Shown here: one piece after another, positions 16,391 to 25,255 of the stretch
How the letters are laid out: each line of letters begins with the position of its first letter
Position numbering within the stretch: the first letter of the stretch is position 1
Assembly (NCBI GenBank): GCA_037969585.1
Contig: JBBKXR010000119.1
Coordinates: forward strand, 1-27,494
Length of the DNA stretch: 27,494 nt
DNA from: JBBKXR01 sp037969585
GTDB taxonomy: Bacteria; Verrucomicrobiota; Verrucomicrobiia; Verrucomicrobiales; DEV007
Direction of reading: 5' to 3'
Made by a program: the position numbers and the translations under genes
Notes under the pieces: model-generated
Told to the model about the DNA's origin: nothing
What the model saw: only the letters and a program-made list of their open reading frames with translations
Databases searched by the model: none

Positions 16391-17608
16391 ATGATCCGCT
16401 TGTTGTTCTCATATTTCTCCATCCTGTTGGTCGGCCTGTCTCTTTCGACCTCGTCAGCACAGGACACCACTGCCTCGACTAGCGACAAAGTGAAAACCCG
16501 AACCGGCGCGGCTGGCAACGTTTCGCTGCGTCTCGAAATCGAACATGCTATCGACCGCGGCTTGAAATATCTGGCGACCCAACAGAACGCCGAGACCGGC
16601 GCCTGGAGCGAAACCGATTATCCCGCGCTGACGGCATTGCCGGTGGCCGCCGTTCTCGGCGACCCCAGTCGCAATCCTGAAGCTGAGCTCTCGGCGGAAC
16701 TGAACAAGGCGCTCGATTTTATTGGTAGCAACGCGAAACGCGGTGGCGGCATCTACGGCAAGGGCTTGGCCACCTATAACACGGCGCTTTCGATGATGGC
16801 ACTGGTTCAATCCGGACGCGAACAGGACCTCGAGCTGGTGCGCAGCGGACGACGCTTTTTAATCAACCAGCAACAGGACTACGATGTCCAGGGAGTGGTC
16901 GACAGCGAGTTCGACGGCGGCATCGGTTACGGTGGTAGTTATGCGCACTCGGATTTATCAAACACGCATCTGGCGCTGGAGGCTCTACATTATTCCCGAA
17001 AGGCACTGACCGAATCCGGCGCCTTGAAAGAGGATGCGGAGTTTGAACTGGACTGGGATGCTGCGATCAAATTCGTCAGTCTTTCGCAGAACTCCGACGA
17101 AACCGCCAAGAAACTCGAGTTCGCCACAGTGACCGATGAAAACCGCGGCGGCTTCGTCTACTTTCCCGGCGACAGCAAGGCCGGTGAAGACGAAATCGCG
17201 GGCGGCGAAAAAGTGGCCCTGCGTTCTTACGGCAGCATGAGCTACGCAGGCTTGTTGAGCTTTATCTACGCCGACCTCGACGCCGACGATGAGCGCGTTG
17301 GTGCTGTGATGAAGTGGCTCGGTCGCAACTTCACCGTCGAGGAGAATCCCGGGCTCGAAGCGCAGGGGCTCTACTATTATTATCACACCATGGCCAAGGC
17401 ACTGACCGCTGCCGGCGTCAACCAGCTGGCTCTCAGCGATGGCAGTAGTGTCGACTGGCGCGAGCAACTGGCAGTCAAACTTTTCGACCTGCAGCAGCAA
17501 GACGGCTCATGGCTCAACGAAGATTCGAGCCGCTGGTGGGAAAACGATCGCGTGCTGGTCACCGCCTACGCCGTGCTCGCTCTGGAGCACATTCATCGTG
17601 GGCTTTAA
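16391..17608 (+). CDS. Secreted prenyltransferase/squalene-oxidase repeat protein
   Basis: A 405-residue protein with a signal peptide (cleavage near TSSAQD, about 23). The remainder shows alpha/alpha-toroid repeats as in terpenoid cyclases and protein prenyltransferases: RGLKYLATQQNAETGAW at the start and LFDLQQQDGSWLNEDS at the end, each followed by a TAYAVLALEHI-type helix. FNTALSMMAL-like and NTHLALEAL segments lie between. No catalytic DxDD motif of squalene-hopene cyclases is seen, so an enzymatic role is not supported; such secreted toroids are frequent in Planctomycetota. No Shine-Dalgarno before the ATG (CAGAAAA). It sits behind the YdjY-domain gene. The function is unknown. Confidence 0.86.
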   Translation: MIRLLFSYFSILLVGLSLSTSSAQDTTASTSDKVKTRTGAAGNVSLRLEIEHAIDRGLKYLATQQNAETGAWSETDYPALTALPVAAVLGDPSRNPEAELSAELNKALDFIGSNAKRGGGIYGKGLATYNTALSMMALVQSGREQDLELVRSGRRFLINQQQDYDVQGVVDSEFDGGIGYGGSYAHSDLSNTHLALEALHYSRKALTESGALKEDAEFELDWDAAIKFVSLSQNSDETAKKLEFATVTDENRGGFVYFPGDSKAGEDEIAGGEKVALRSYGSMSYAGLLSFIYADLDADDERVGAVMKWLGRNFTVEENPGLEAQGLYYYYHTMAKALTAAGVNQLALSDGSSVDWREQLAVKLFDLQQQDGSWLNEDSSRWWENDRVLVTAYAVLALEHIHRGL

Positions 17609-17701
17609 AAACCGGCCAGCCGACAAAAAACGGCAGCGACGCGAAATAGACTTCTCATTTAGGATCCAACTGACTAACCTCGTGGCAATGAAACCCGCGC
17701 C

Positions 17702-17707
17702 GAGGAG
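17702..17707 (+). promoter_or_regulatory. Ribosome binding site of the histidine kinase gene
   Basis: GAGGAG lies 9 bases before ATG 17717, a standard spacing. It supports this start over the out-of-frame ATGs at 17688 and 17712. Most other genes in the window lack such a site. Confidence 0.75.
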
Positions 17708-17716
17708 CCAGATGCG

Positions 17717-19012
17717 ATGACTGACGGGTCAAAAACGCAACGTTTACCCCGCGAGACTTCGCGTCAGAACCTCCAGGAAACCCTTGACGTTCTGCGCCAC
17801 AACGAAGCCTTTCTCGGCACCGTCCTCGATAATCTACCGGTCGCGCTGTTCGTAAAAGACGCCACCGATGACTTCCGCATGATCCTGTGGAACAAAAAAC
17901 AGGAAGCGATCACCACAATTCCCCGCGCTCGAGCGCTCGGTAAGACGGACTACGATATGTTCTCGACCGAATCGGCCGATTACTATCGGGAGGTAGACAT
18001 CAGCGTGGTCAAACACGGCATACCGCTTGACGTTCCCGAGGAAATCGTCGACACCGAAAAAGGCGGTGAAATCTGGCTGCACACCACCAAGATTCCGGTC
18101 AAAGACACGGTCAGCGGACGCGATCTGGTCGTTGGCATCGCCGAGGACATTACTGAGCGCGTCCACGCCCGTCAGCAGTTGGAGAGGCTGAATCAGAACG
18201 TCAGCCAGACGGCGGCCGAACTTAAATCAACGCAGCTGCAGTTGATTCAAGCCGAGAAAATGGAATCGATCGGGCGCATGGCTGCCGGCGTTGCCCACGA
18301 AGTGAAGAACCCCCTCGCCCTGCTACTGATGGGTGTCGAGTATTTGACCGGCGGCATCGATCCAAACGACCCGAACGTCGAGGAGATCTTGACGGAAATG
18401 CGCGAGGCCATCAGTCGGGCCGATAAGATTATTGGTGGCATGGTCGACTTTTCATCCGACCGGCAGTTGCAACTCGAACTCGGCGATGTGCGTCCATTGA
18501 TCGAACATGCACTGCTTCTGGTCCGCCACCAGGTCACCCGCTCCAGCGTCGAGGTCGTCACTGACATTGCAGTGGATCTGCCACCGCTGAAGATCGACAA
18601 CAGCAAGTTCGAGCAGGTGCTGGTAAATCTTTTTAATAACGCCATCCACGCGATGGATGAGGCCGCCCACGCCAAGCTGGAAATCACCGCCTTTGCGACA
18701 AAGCTCGGCGAGGTTCCACGCGACCACGGTGCCCGCACTGCCAATCATCTGCGCAGCGGCGACGAGGTAGTCGTCATCGAAGTCTGCGACAACGGCAGCG
18801 GCATCAGCGAAGAGAATTTACGCAAGATTTTTGATCCCTTCTTTACCACCAAAGCCACGGGAGTCGGAACCGGCCTCGGCCTTTCCGTAGTTAAGAAAAT
18901 CGTTGAGCTGCATCGTGGTGCCATCGAGGTAGAAAACCGAATGCTCGGCGGTGCGCGGGTGCGAATTACCATCAAAGTCCCCAAGGCCGAACGGGACGCA
19001 GTTGACAGCTGA
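17717..19012 (+). CDS. PAS-domain sensor histidine kinase
   Basis: A 431-residue kinase. A PAS domain (about 33-150) begins NEAFLGTVLDNLPVALFVKD and ends with a PAC-like GIAEDITERV. A coiled-coil linker (about 150-180) leads to the phosphoacceptor helix with AAGVAHEVKNPL; the phosphorylated His is residue 194. The ATP-binding domain shows the N box NLFNNAIHAM (Asn about 307-308), G1 DNGSGI, F box FFTTK and G2 GTGLGLSVVKKI. No transmembrane segment or signal peptide is present, so it senses a cytoplasmic cue. The single-domain regulator 50 bases downstream is its probable partner. A clear Shine-Dalgarno sequence fixes the start. The signal is unknown. Confidence 0.96.
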   Translation: MTDGSKTQRLPRETSRQNLQETLDVLRHNEAFLGTVLDNLPVALFVKDATDDFRMILWNKKQEAITTIPRARALGKTDYDMFSTESADYYREVDISVVKHGIPLDVPEEIVDTEKGGEIWLHTTKIPVKDTVSGRDLVVGIAEDITERVHARQQLERLNQNVSQTAAELKSTQLQLIQAEKMESIGRMAAGVAHEVKNPLALLLMGVEYLTGGIDPNDPNVEEILTEMREAISRADKIIGGMVDFSSDRQLQLELGDVRPLIEHALLLVRHQVTRSSVEVVTDIAVDLPPLKIDNSKFEQVLVNLFNNAIHAMDEAAHAKLEITAFATKLGEVPRDHGARTANHLRSGDEVVVIEVCDNGSGISEENLRKIFDPFFTTKATGVGTGLGLSVVKKIVELHRGAIEVENRMLGGARVRITIKVPKAERDAVDS

Positions 19013-19043
19013 GGCGCACACAATAGATAGTTAATTAGTATTC

Positions 19044-19053
19044 AAAGGAAGGA
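19044..19053 (+). promoter_or_regulatory. Ribosome binding site deciding a GTG start
   Basis: AAAGGAAGGA ends 9 bases before the GTG at 19063. It justifies a non-ATG start for the response regulator. Confidence 0.85.
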
Positions 19054-19062
19054 CATACAGAC

Positions 19063-19443
19063 GTGAAAAAAGTAATGGTTGTAGACGACGAGGAAGGTTT
19101 CACCAAACTCCTCAAAATGAATCTCGAGAAGACTGGTGACTACCAGGTTCAGATCGAAAATAAATCGACTCGAGCCCTCGATGTCGCCCGCGAGTTCCAG
19201 CCGGATGTAGTCCTGCTCGACATCGTCATGCCCGACATGGACGGCGGCGACGTCGCTGCACAGTTTCAAGACGACCCGATGCTGCGCAAAGTGCCGGTGA
19301 TCATGCTGACCGCACTGGTCGCCGAAGGTGAAACCAGTTCAGGGTCGGTGGCACAGGCGGGAACCATGAACGTGTTGCCCAAGCCGGTGAACATGGAAAT
19401 CCTGCTGTCCTGCCTTGCCGATGCGATCGGTAAGGATGATTAG
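19063..19443 (+). CDS. Single-domain response regulator (CheY-like receiver)
   Basis: A 126-residue stand-alone receiver domain. Acidic residues D8 and D9 (VVDDEE), the phosphoacceptor D53 (LLDIVMPDMDGG), T83 (MLTAL) and K107 (LPKPV) are all in place. There is no output domain, so it must act by protein contact or pass the phosphate on. It follows the PAS histidine kinase by 50 bases and is very probably its partner. The start is GTG 19063, supported by AAAGGAAGGA. The stop is only 6 bases from the convergent helicase stop, so there is no room for a private terminator. Confidence 0.96.
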   Translation: MKKVMVVDDEEGFTKLLKMNLEKTGDYQVQIENKSTRALDVAREFQPDVVLLDIVMPDMDGGDVAAQFQDDPMLRKVPVIMLTALVAEGETSSGSVAQAGTMNVLPKPVNMEILLSCLADAIGKDD

Positions 19444-19449
19444 GGGATT

Positions 19450-22323
19450 TTAAAAAACCGCCGCTTCCAAATCCATCGACACGAATTTGAGCAATTCCTC
19501 GTTGCTCATCGCGGTGAGCATTTTCTCGGCACCGGCGGACGTGCCGAGAATTTCGTCAGCCAGTTCCTGCTTCTCGCTGATCACCCGATCGATGCGTTCT
19601 TCGATCGTTCCCGAGCACACGAACTTGTGCACCAGCACGTTGTTTTTTTGACCGATACGAAATGCCCGATCGGTCGCCTGGTTCTCGACGGCGGGATTCC
19701 ACCATCGGTCAAAATGAATCACGTGTGACGCGGCGGTCAGGTTCAAGCCCGTTCCGCCCGCCTTCAATGAAATGACGAAAAACGGCGGGCCGTTGTCATT
19801 CTGAAATTGCTCGACCAATTTCTGACGACGCTTCACTGCCGTGCCTCCGTGCAGCAACAACCCGGCGCGTCCAAAGATGTCGTCCGCTTCGAGGAATTCG
19901 GTCAGCGGCCCACACATCTCGCGGAACTGAGAGAACACCAGAACCTTCTCGCCGCGTGACGCAATCTCCTGACAAATCTCCCGCAGTCGGCGCAGCTTAC
20001 CGCTGTCCTTTGCGTCAAAATTACCACTCCCCGTCCACAGCGCGGGATGGTTGCATATTTGCTTCAAGCGCATCAGGTAGGTGAGCACCAGTCCGTTACG
20101 CTCGATGCCTTCCGCATCCTTAAGGTCTTCGGCGAGTTGCAGAACCGTCTTCTGATACAGCGTCGCCTGCCCTTTGGTCAACGAACACAGCGCCCTGACT
20201 TCGGTTTTGTCCGGCAAGTCAGAGATCACCGTGCGGTCGGTCTTCAGGCGGCGTAAAATATACGGGCTGACCAGCGTTCTAAGCTTGGCATAGCCTGCCG
20301 ATTCGCCACCACTCTCGGCGAGACTCGAACTCACTTCGCGAAACCGGGTCGCCGTGCCAAGCAGTCCCGGATTGAGAAAATCAAACAGTGCCCACAAATC
20401 ACCGACACTGTTTTCGACCGGGGTTCCGGTCAGTGCGAAGCGCGTCGGAGAACCGCTCGCCACTTCGCGCACTTTTTTCGACTGTGCAGTGCGCGGATTT
20501 TTGATCGCCTGGGCTTCGTCGAGCACGACCATCCGCCAGTTAATTTCAGCGAGCCCATCGATACGCCCGAGCATGCCGTAGGTGGTAATTACGACATCGA
20601 TCGTTGTCTTGCCGAGTTCGTCCGCCAAAGTCGCCAACTCATCACGCGGCATCTGCGAAGCATGCGCATAACGCGCCTTCAGAGACGGGGCAAAACGCTC
20701 GATCTCCGCCCGCCAGTTTCCGACCAGCGACGCTGGCACCACGACCAGACTCGGCGACACGCCATCCTCCTCACGCGTGCGGCGCAGCTTGAGCAGCAGC
20801 GCGATCACCTGCAAGGTTTTGCCGAGGCCCATGTCATCGGCAAGGCAACCGCCCAGCCCCAGTTGTGACAGCTGCCAGAGCCAATCGACGCCCGCCTGTT
20901 GATAAGGCCGGAGATCTGCCTTAAGTGCCTTGCCAAGTTTTACCACCGCCTTGCCATCGCCTGCGCCCGGATCGCGCAGCTGATCGAGCAGTTCACGAAA
21001 CTTTCCACCCGCGGTGATCAGCGACCAATCGCCGCCACCTTCCGCCGACATAGCAGCGTCGAGTTCGCCGATACCGCTGGCTTCGCCAAAAGTGAATCCG
21101 GCCAACATTCGCATTCCCTGCGCAAAACTCAGTCCACCCTCCGCCACGGCTGCCGACGCACGACGCCAATGGTCCAGCGCCTGGCTGAGCCGCTCGCGAT
21201 CGATCTCCACCCAGCGGCCTTTGATCGATACCAAATTGCCCGCACTTTCCATCAAGGCTTGCAACTGCTCCGGCGTCAGGTTTTCACCTTCGAGGCAGAC
21301 GTTGACGTCGAACCCAAGCATCGCCGCGAAGCCGACCGTGGTTTTTTTCTTCGAATCCAAGGTCACCCCAACCTGCGGCTTCGACGGTCGGCCGCCAGTC
21401 CACCAATCAGGTACTTTTACAATGACGCCTCCGGCTTCCATCCGCGGCACCGCCTGTAAGAACCGGAACGCCTCTGCAGGTGTCCACGCCAGAGCCTGAA
21501 ACACCTTGCGCGAATCGAGCAACTCCCGCGCCAGATCCGACAACTCGGCGGCACGCTGCACCGGTGCCAGTAACGCCTCCAAGCGACGCAAATCGTTGCT
21601 CTCGATCGACTGCTTAAGCGCTCTCCCCAAGGGAAGATACTGCAAGCGCGCCCCCTTCGACAGCCGATGCGTGTAAGTCGCCAGAAACGCGAACGGAAAC
21701 TCCTCGCTCGATTTATTTTCGGCCAAATGAAATGTCACCCGCCCAACCATCCGCCACAGCGGATGACGCTTTTTCAACCACCCATCGACCGCGCCTTCAT
21801 GCTCTGCTACCTCGGCCGCCGCGTACCCATTCATCGATGCCCAAAGGTCCGCCAGTCTCTCAGCTGATAAATATTCCATGCCCGCCGCCGGCGGCGCTTT
21901 ACGTTGCCACCCCTGCAGTTCGCCCCCGTCCGGGCAAGCCACATCGATCCATTCACCCTCACGCTGGGACGGCGGAGCCTGACAGAGGCGGACCAGAAAT
22001 TCGCCGCCGAATTCACGCCAATAAGCCGCCGCCGGATCAAGGACTTCCTCAGCCGCATCAGTCGCCAGAGCGATCAACCCGGCGCCCGAAGATTTCGAAA
22101 ATGCCAATCTTACCGGCTTGGAAAAACCGGTTGATCCCGCTGCCGAACCGCCACCCGACGCGGTCGCCTCACCCAAGGCGAGGTGACCGTTCGGCAGGAG
22201 TCTGAGATCTGCGTTCGCCACCCCAAAGGCATAGCGCCGACCATGCGCATTGCCAGCAAAACCGCGCAGAAAAAACCGACCCTCTCTACTGCGGGCCGGC
22301 GCCTTCAACAGGCTTGCCGTCAT
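19450..22323 (-). CDS. SWI2/SNF2-family ATPase/helicase
   Basis: A large (957-residue) SNF2-type ATP-dependent DNA translocase, in the bacterial HepA/RapA-like branch. Motifs: I DDMGLGKT (about 497), II DEAQ (about 600; LDEAQAIKNP), III ALTGTPVENS (about 630), the helicase C domain with VLVFSQF, SLKAGGTGLNL, and VI QATDRAFRIGQ (about 885). A PDWW motif around 304 marks the DUF3670-type SNF2-associated domain; the first 290 residues are less conserved. ATG 22323 overlaps the end of the ThuA gene by 38 bases; a TTG at 22338 would add 5 residues, and a later start remains possible. In this minus-strand cluster it is the last gene. It may act on nucleoprotein complexes or transcription; a defence role is not indicated by its neighbours. 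Confidence 0.93.
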   Translation of the reverse strand: MTASLLKAPARSREGRFFLRGFAGNAHGRRYAFGVANADLRLLPNGHLALGEATASGGGSAAGSTGFSKPVRLAFSKSSGAGLIALATDAAEEVLDPAAAYWREFGGEFLVRLCQAPPSQREGEWIDVACPDGGELQGWQRKAPPAAGMEYLSAERLADLWASMNGYAAAEVAEHEGAVDGWLKKRHPLWRMVGRVTFHLAENKSSEEFPFAFLATYTHRLSKGARLQYLPLGRALKQSIESNDLRRLEALLAPVQRAAELSDLARELLDSRKVFQALAWTPAEAFRFLQAVPRMEAGGVIVKVPDWWTGGRPSKPQVGVTLDSKKKTTVGFAAMLGFDVNVCLEGENLTPEQLQALMESAGNLVSIKGRWVEIDRERLSQALDHWRRASAAVAEGGLSFAQGMRMLAGFTFGEASGIGELDAAMSAEGGGDWSLITAGGKFRELLDQLRDPGAGDGKAVVKLGKALKADLRPYQQAGVDWLWQLSQLGLGGCLADDMGLGKTLQVIALLLKLRRTREEDGVSPSLVVVPASLVGNWRAEIERFAPSLKARYAHASQMPRDELATLADELGKTTIDVVITTYGMLGRIDGLAEINWRMVVLDEAQAIKNPRTAQSKKVREVASGSPTRFALTGTPVENSVGDLWALFDFLNPGLLGTATRFREVSSSLAESGGESAGYAKLRTLVSPYILRRLKTDRTVISDLPDKTEVRALCSLTKGQATLYQKTVLQLAEDLKDAEGIERNGLVLTYLMRLKQICNHPALWTGSGNFDAKDSGKLRRLREICQEIASRGEKVLVFSQFREMCGPLTEFLEADDIFGRAGLLLHGGTAVKRRQKLVEQFQNDNGPPFFVISLKAGGTGLNLTAASHVIHFDRWWNPAVENQATDRAFRIGQKNNVLVHKFVCSGTIEERIDRVISEKQELADEILGTSAGAEKMLTAMSNEELLKFVSMDLEAAVF

Positions 22324-23140
22324 CGCCGAGCTTACCAACCGACCACAACAGACCGCGCGTCACCAGATCGAGATAGATCGGATCCATCATCGTTTCGTTG
22401 TGGTGCCCGATGGTGGTCGCGAACACTTTGCTACCCTCGTATTCGTTCAGCCAGATGCAGGTCTGAGGTTCCGGCGTCAGCGGCATGCTGCCTTCGCCCA
22501 GCGGCGTTGCGCTGTCCCACATTTTTGCGTCGGGATGAGTCTTCGGGTTGGTGTTGTAGAGCTCTCCATCGACCGTCGTCCAATCGGCGGGCACGGCGGC
22601 GATCACCGGATGTTCGCCATTCATTTTTTTCACCGAAATCGGATGCTTCTGGCCGTGATTGAAGGAACTGGCACCGATCAACTTGCGCCACGAATCCGTC
22701 TCCGCAGCGCGGTAGCTATGCATCGAGCAATGCAGCATGACCGCACCGACATCGCCATCGGTGTGGGCTTTAACGATGCTGTCGACAAAGGCACTGTCGG
22801 TCACGCCGCCGTAACATTCGTTGTGCACGACCACATCGTAACCTTTCGCCCAATCCGGATCGAGGTAGCGCCCGATCTTATGATCTTTGCCGCCGAACTG
22901 CTCGTAGACCAAATCCCATGTCACGTTGGCGCGCTCGCTGATGCCGCTCATCAAGATGTCCTTCTGCATGTTGTAGTCGTGACAACAACCGCCAGTGATC
23001 ATCAGCGCACGAATCGGTTCTGCCTGCTTCGCTTTCTTCTTTTTGTCATTCTGGCCCTGGCTCGCAGTCGGTTGGCAAAGAACAAAAAGTGCTACGCCAA
23101 CCAGCAAGGTCAGCGGAATAAAGATTCGCAGGATTTTCAT
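22286..23140 (-). CDS. ThuA-like (trehalose-utilisation type) secreted protein
   Basis: A 284-residue protein with an N-terminal signal peptide/anchor MKILRIFIPLTLLVGVALFV, then a Lys-rich stretch. The body matches the ThuA/class I glutamine amidotransferase-like fold: IRALMITGGCCHDYNMQ at the start, AKGYDVVVHNECYGG, AVMLHCSMHSYR, HPISVKKMNGEHPVI and KVFATTIGHHNETM. ThuA-like proteins in Planctomycetota and Verrucomicrobiota are commonly exported and linked to sugar metabolism, but the activity is unproven. ATG 23140 is chosen for the signal peptide; the frame is open to 23206 upstream. It lies 66 bases behind the DUF2752 gene and overlaps the helicase start, suggesting co-transcription. Confidence 0.93.
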   Translation of the reverse strand: MKILRIFIPLTLLVGVALFVLCQPTASQGQNDKKKKAKQAEPIRALMITGGCCHDYNMQKDILMSGISERANVTWDLVYEQFGGKDHKIGRYLDPDWAKGYDVVVHNECYGGVTDSAFVDSIVKAHTDGDVGAVMLHCSMHSYRAAETDSWRKLIGASSFNHGQKHPISVKKMNGEHPVIAAVPADWTTVDGELYNTNPKTHPDAKMWDSATPLGEGSMPLTPEPQTCIWLNEYEGSKVFATTIGHHNETMMDPIYLDLVTRGLLWSVGKLGDDGKPVEGAGPQ

Positions 23141-23206
23141 GGCTCTCTTTTGCCACGGACTGGCCACTTTTGCCAAGCCGCAATAGCGCGACGCACGCTG
23201 GTTCAC

Positions 23207-23626
23207 TCAAACTGGCAAGTATTTCCACAGGTAGATCCAGTTAGCCACCGCTGCGAGACCCAAAGCGATCAAGGCCCAGCGCACCCGATTCGACCCGCCC
23301 AGCCTAGCGCCGGAAACTTCTGGACTCCACCGCCACGCCCGGCACACCGCAAGCGCAAACCAGATGACCGCCGCAAAAACACCGACCACCACCAGCGGAT
23401 TAAACTTCAACGCCACCAACCAATCCCCTCTGGCCAGAGCCTGCACCGCACGCGTTCCACCACACGCAAGGCAAGGCAATCCCGTTGTCGCCCGAAAACT
23501 GCACGGCTTAGCCAGCCAGCCGATCTTGCCGATCAAGGGCGAAGCTAAAACTCCGCAGAGCACCGCTATAAAAGTCACCCCGGCAGGCGTCAGTATCTCA
23601 AGTCGTCGACGCAGGGTAGGATTCAT
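23207..23626 (-). CDS. DUF2752 membrane protein
   Basis: A 139-residue protein of the DUF2752 family. Three hydrophobic segments are visible: about 14-31 (AGVTFIAVLCGVLASPLI), 76-95 and 115-131. The family signature lies between the first two: PCLACGGTRAV, then ARGDWLVALKFNPLV. The Cys-x-x-Cys-Gly-Gly-Thr-Arg motif suggests a metal site or thiol chemistry, but the role is unknown. Its ATG (23626) overlaps the stop of the upstream GDSL gene by ATGA, so the two are translationally coupled. Confidence 0.92.
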   Translation of the reverse strand: MNPTLRRRLEILTPAGVTFIAVLCGVLASPLIGKIGWLAKPCSFRATTGLPCLACGGTRAVQALARGDWLVALKFNPLVVVGVFAAVIWFALAVCRAWRWSPEVSGARLGGSNRVRWALIALGLAAVANWIYLWKYLPV

Positions 23627-24417
23627 GGCGCTTTCTTGTCGATCGGCTGAGATTTCAGTGCTTTGCCCAGCGCAGGGCGAAGTCGATTCGACAGCACGTC
23701 ATACCCTTTTGCTGTCAGATGGGTTCCGTCGAGCGTCAGCCCCGGCTTCCATCGGCCCTCGCTATCGACGAAAGAGTTATGCGCATCAACAAATTCAACC
23801 CAAGCCAACCCATCGCAAGTTGCCGCCAGCAGTCGATTGGTCTCGGCAATATTTTCGCGCAGGTCACTTTGCGGAGCATCGCCGTTCGGCAAAATCGATA
23901 CCAGCAGGATCTTGGCGGACGGCCGCTTTTTTTTGATAAAATTCAACACTTGGACGATGCCGCTGACAACCTTTGCAGGCGGATCAGCCGGGGTTGCCGC
24001 GAGATTATTGGTTCCCATCATCAACACGAATGCTTTCGGCTGCAGCCCGCCGAGATTGCCATTCTGCAAACGCCACAAGATATTCTCCACACGATCAGCC
24101 GCGATCCCGAAGTTACCCGCGTTGAGTGGCGCATAATCCAAAGCCCACACCGCTTGCCCCTGATTCTGCCAGAACTGCGTCAGCGAATCGCCGAGAAAAT
24201 ACACGTCGACGGGGCCACTGCGGGCGATGCCGTTCAATCGAGCCACCATGCTGCGCCAACCTTTGGAGGCACCCGGCACCGCGTCGATCGGATTCGCCCT
24301 GCTCTCCTCGTGGTAGTGCTTTTCGTCCTGCCCAAGTGCGGGTAAGCTCAGAGTCGCACTCCAAACAAAAATCACCAACGAACCCATCGCCGTAACCCGC
24401 TTTTGGCCACTGATCAT
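23623..24417 (-). CDS. Secreted GDSL/SGNH-family hydrolase
   Basis: A GDSL/SGNH esterase of 264 residues from ATG 24417; 24441 is an alternative that adds 8 residues. The signal peptide MISGQKRVTAMGSLVIFVWS ends near ALGQ. Block I is FLGDSLTQFW, with the catalytic Ser. Block II is GNFGIAADR (Gly), block III is MGTNNL (Asn), and block V is DGTHLTAKGY, with the catalytic Asp and His. This is the platelet-activating-factor acetylhydrolase-like subgroup, often an esterase or deacetylase of sugars or lipids. The substrate is unknown. It is first in the minus-strand cluster GDSL, DUF2752, ThuA, SNF2 and is divergent from the YceH gene. Confidence 0.92.
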   Translation of the reverse strand: MISGQKRVTAMGSLVIFVWSATLSLPALGQDEKHYHEESRANPIDAVPGASKGWRSMVARLNGIARSGPVDVYFLGDSLTQFWQNQGQAVWALDYAPLNAGNFGIAADRVENILWRLQNGNLGGLQPKAFVLMMGTNNLAATPADPPAKVVSGIVQVLNFIKKKRPSAKILLVSILPNGDAPQSDLRENIAETNRLLAATCDGLAWVEFVDAHNSFVDSEGRWKPGLTLDGTHLTAKGYDVLSNRLRPALGKALKSQPIDKKAP

Positions 24418-24484
24418 ATCGCGCTGCCATTGATCCGTCATCGCGCTTGAAATGTGTCATGAATCCCTGCCACTGTCCCCAAAA

Positions 24485-25225
24485 ATGAACGATACCGAAT
24501 CCGACGAAGAGCTAGACCGAGACCACGAGTCCGAAAATAGGAAGCCAACCCGGGTCAACCTTAGCTTCGAAGAAGCACGCGTACTCGGCTGCCTTCTTGA
24601 AAAAGAGGCGACCACACCCGACCACTACCCGCTCACCCTCAATGCTCTGGTCAGCGCTTGCAATCAGTCGAGCAGCCGCGAACCCGTGGTCGCCTTCGAT
24701 TCCTCCTTGGTCGAACAAACCATGGAAGACCTGCGCTACGGCGGTCTTGGCATGTTGGTTCACCAGGCAGGTGCGCGAGTCGCCAAATTTAAGCACCAAC
24801 TGGAAAACAAGTTTCCCGACCTGACCGAAGCCCAGCGCTCTCTAATCTGCGTGCTGTTGCTGCGCGGCCAGCAATCTTCAGGTGAGCTTCGCCAGCGAAC
24901 CGAACGCATGCACGCTTTCAATGACGTCTCGAAAGTCGAAGCGGCTCTCGACACCCTGATTCACTACGAGCCCTACCCGCTGGTGAAAAAATTCCCCACT
25001 GGTGGAGGTCGGCGCGTCCCCAGCTACGTCCATCTGCTCAGCGGCGAACCGGCGAACACGGTGACCGCATCACCCCCGTCATCATCATCGGCAAGCACCA
25101 GCAACACCGTCATCGAAACTCCCACCTGGCGCGGCGAACTCGAAACTCGCGTCGAGGATCTCGAATCCGAAGTCGCCACTTTGAAATCTCAACTCGAACA
25201 GCTACGCGCCGACCTCGGCGCCTGA
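24485..25225 (+). CDS. YceH family protein (DUF480)
   Basis: A 246-residue cytoplasmic protein of the YceH/DUF480 family. Two winged-helix-like units are visible: LSFEEARVLGCLLEKEATTP with YPLTLNALVSACNQSSSREP, then LTEAQRSLICVLLLRGQQSSGEL. A loop VKKFPTGGGRRVPSYVHLLSG follows. A Ser-rich linker (about 192-212) leads to a C-terminal coiled coil (LETRVEDLESEVATLKSQLE), as in E. coli YceH. ATG 24485 is preferred because it begins the predicted protein; an in-frame ATG at 24452 adds 11 unlikely residues. DNA binding is inferred from the fold; the role is unknown. The hydrolase gene follows 30 bases downstream. Confidence 0.93.
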   Translation: MNDTESDEELDRDHESENRKPTRVNLSFEEARVLGCLLEKEATTPDHYPLTLNALVSACNQSSSREPVVAFDSSLVEQTMEDLRYGGLGMLVHQAGARVAKFKHQLENKFPDLTEAQRSLICVLLLRGQQSSGELRQRTERMHAFNDVSKVEAALDTLIHYEPYPLVKKFPTGGGRRVPSYVHLLSGEPANTVTASPPSSSSASTSNTVIETPTWRGELETRVEDLESEVATLKSQLEQLRADLGA

Positions 25226-25255
25226 AACAATCCCTCATCCCAACGCCCTAAACCG

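Noticed and set aside
22250..23548. 432-codon plus-strand open frame opposite the ThuA and DUF2752 genes
   Set aside because: It is Arg/His/Phe-rich without domains. The minus-strand genes have clear signatures and coupled starts.
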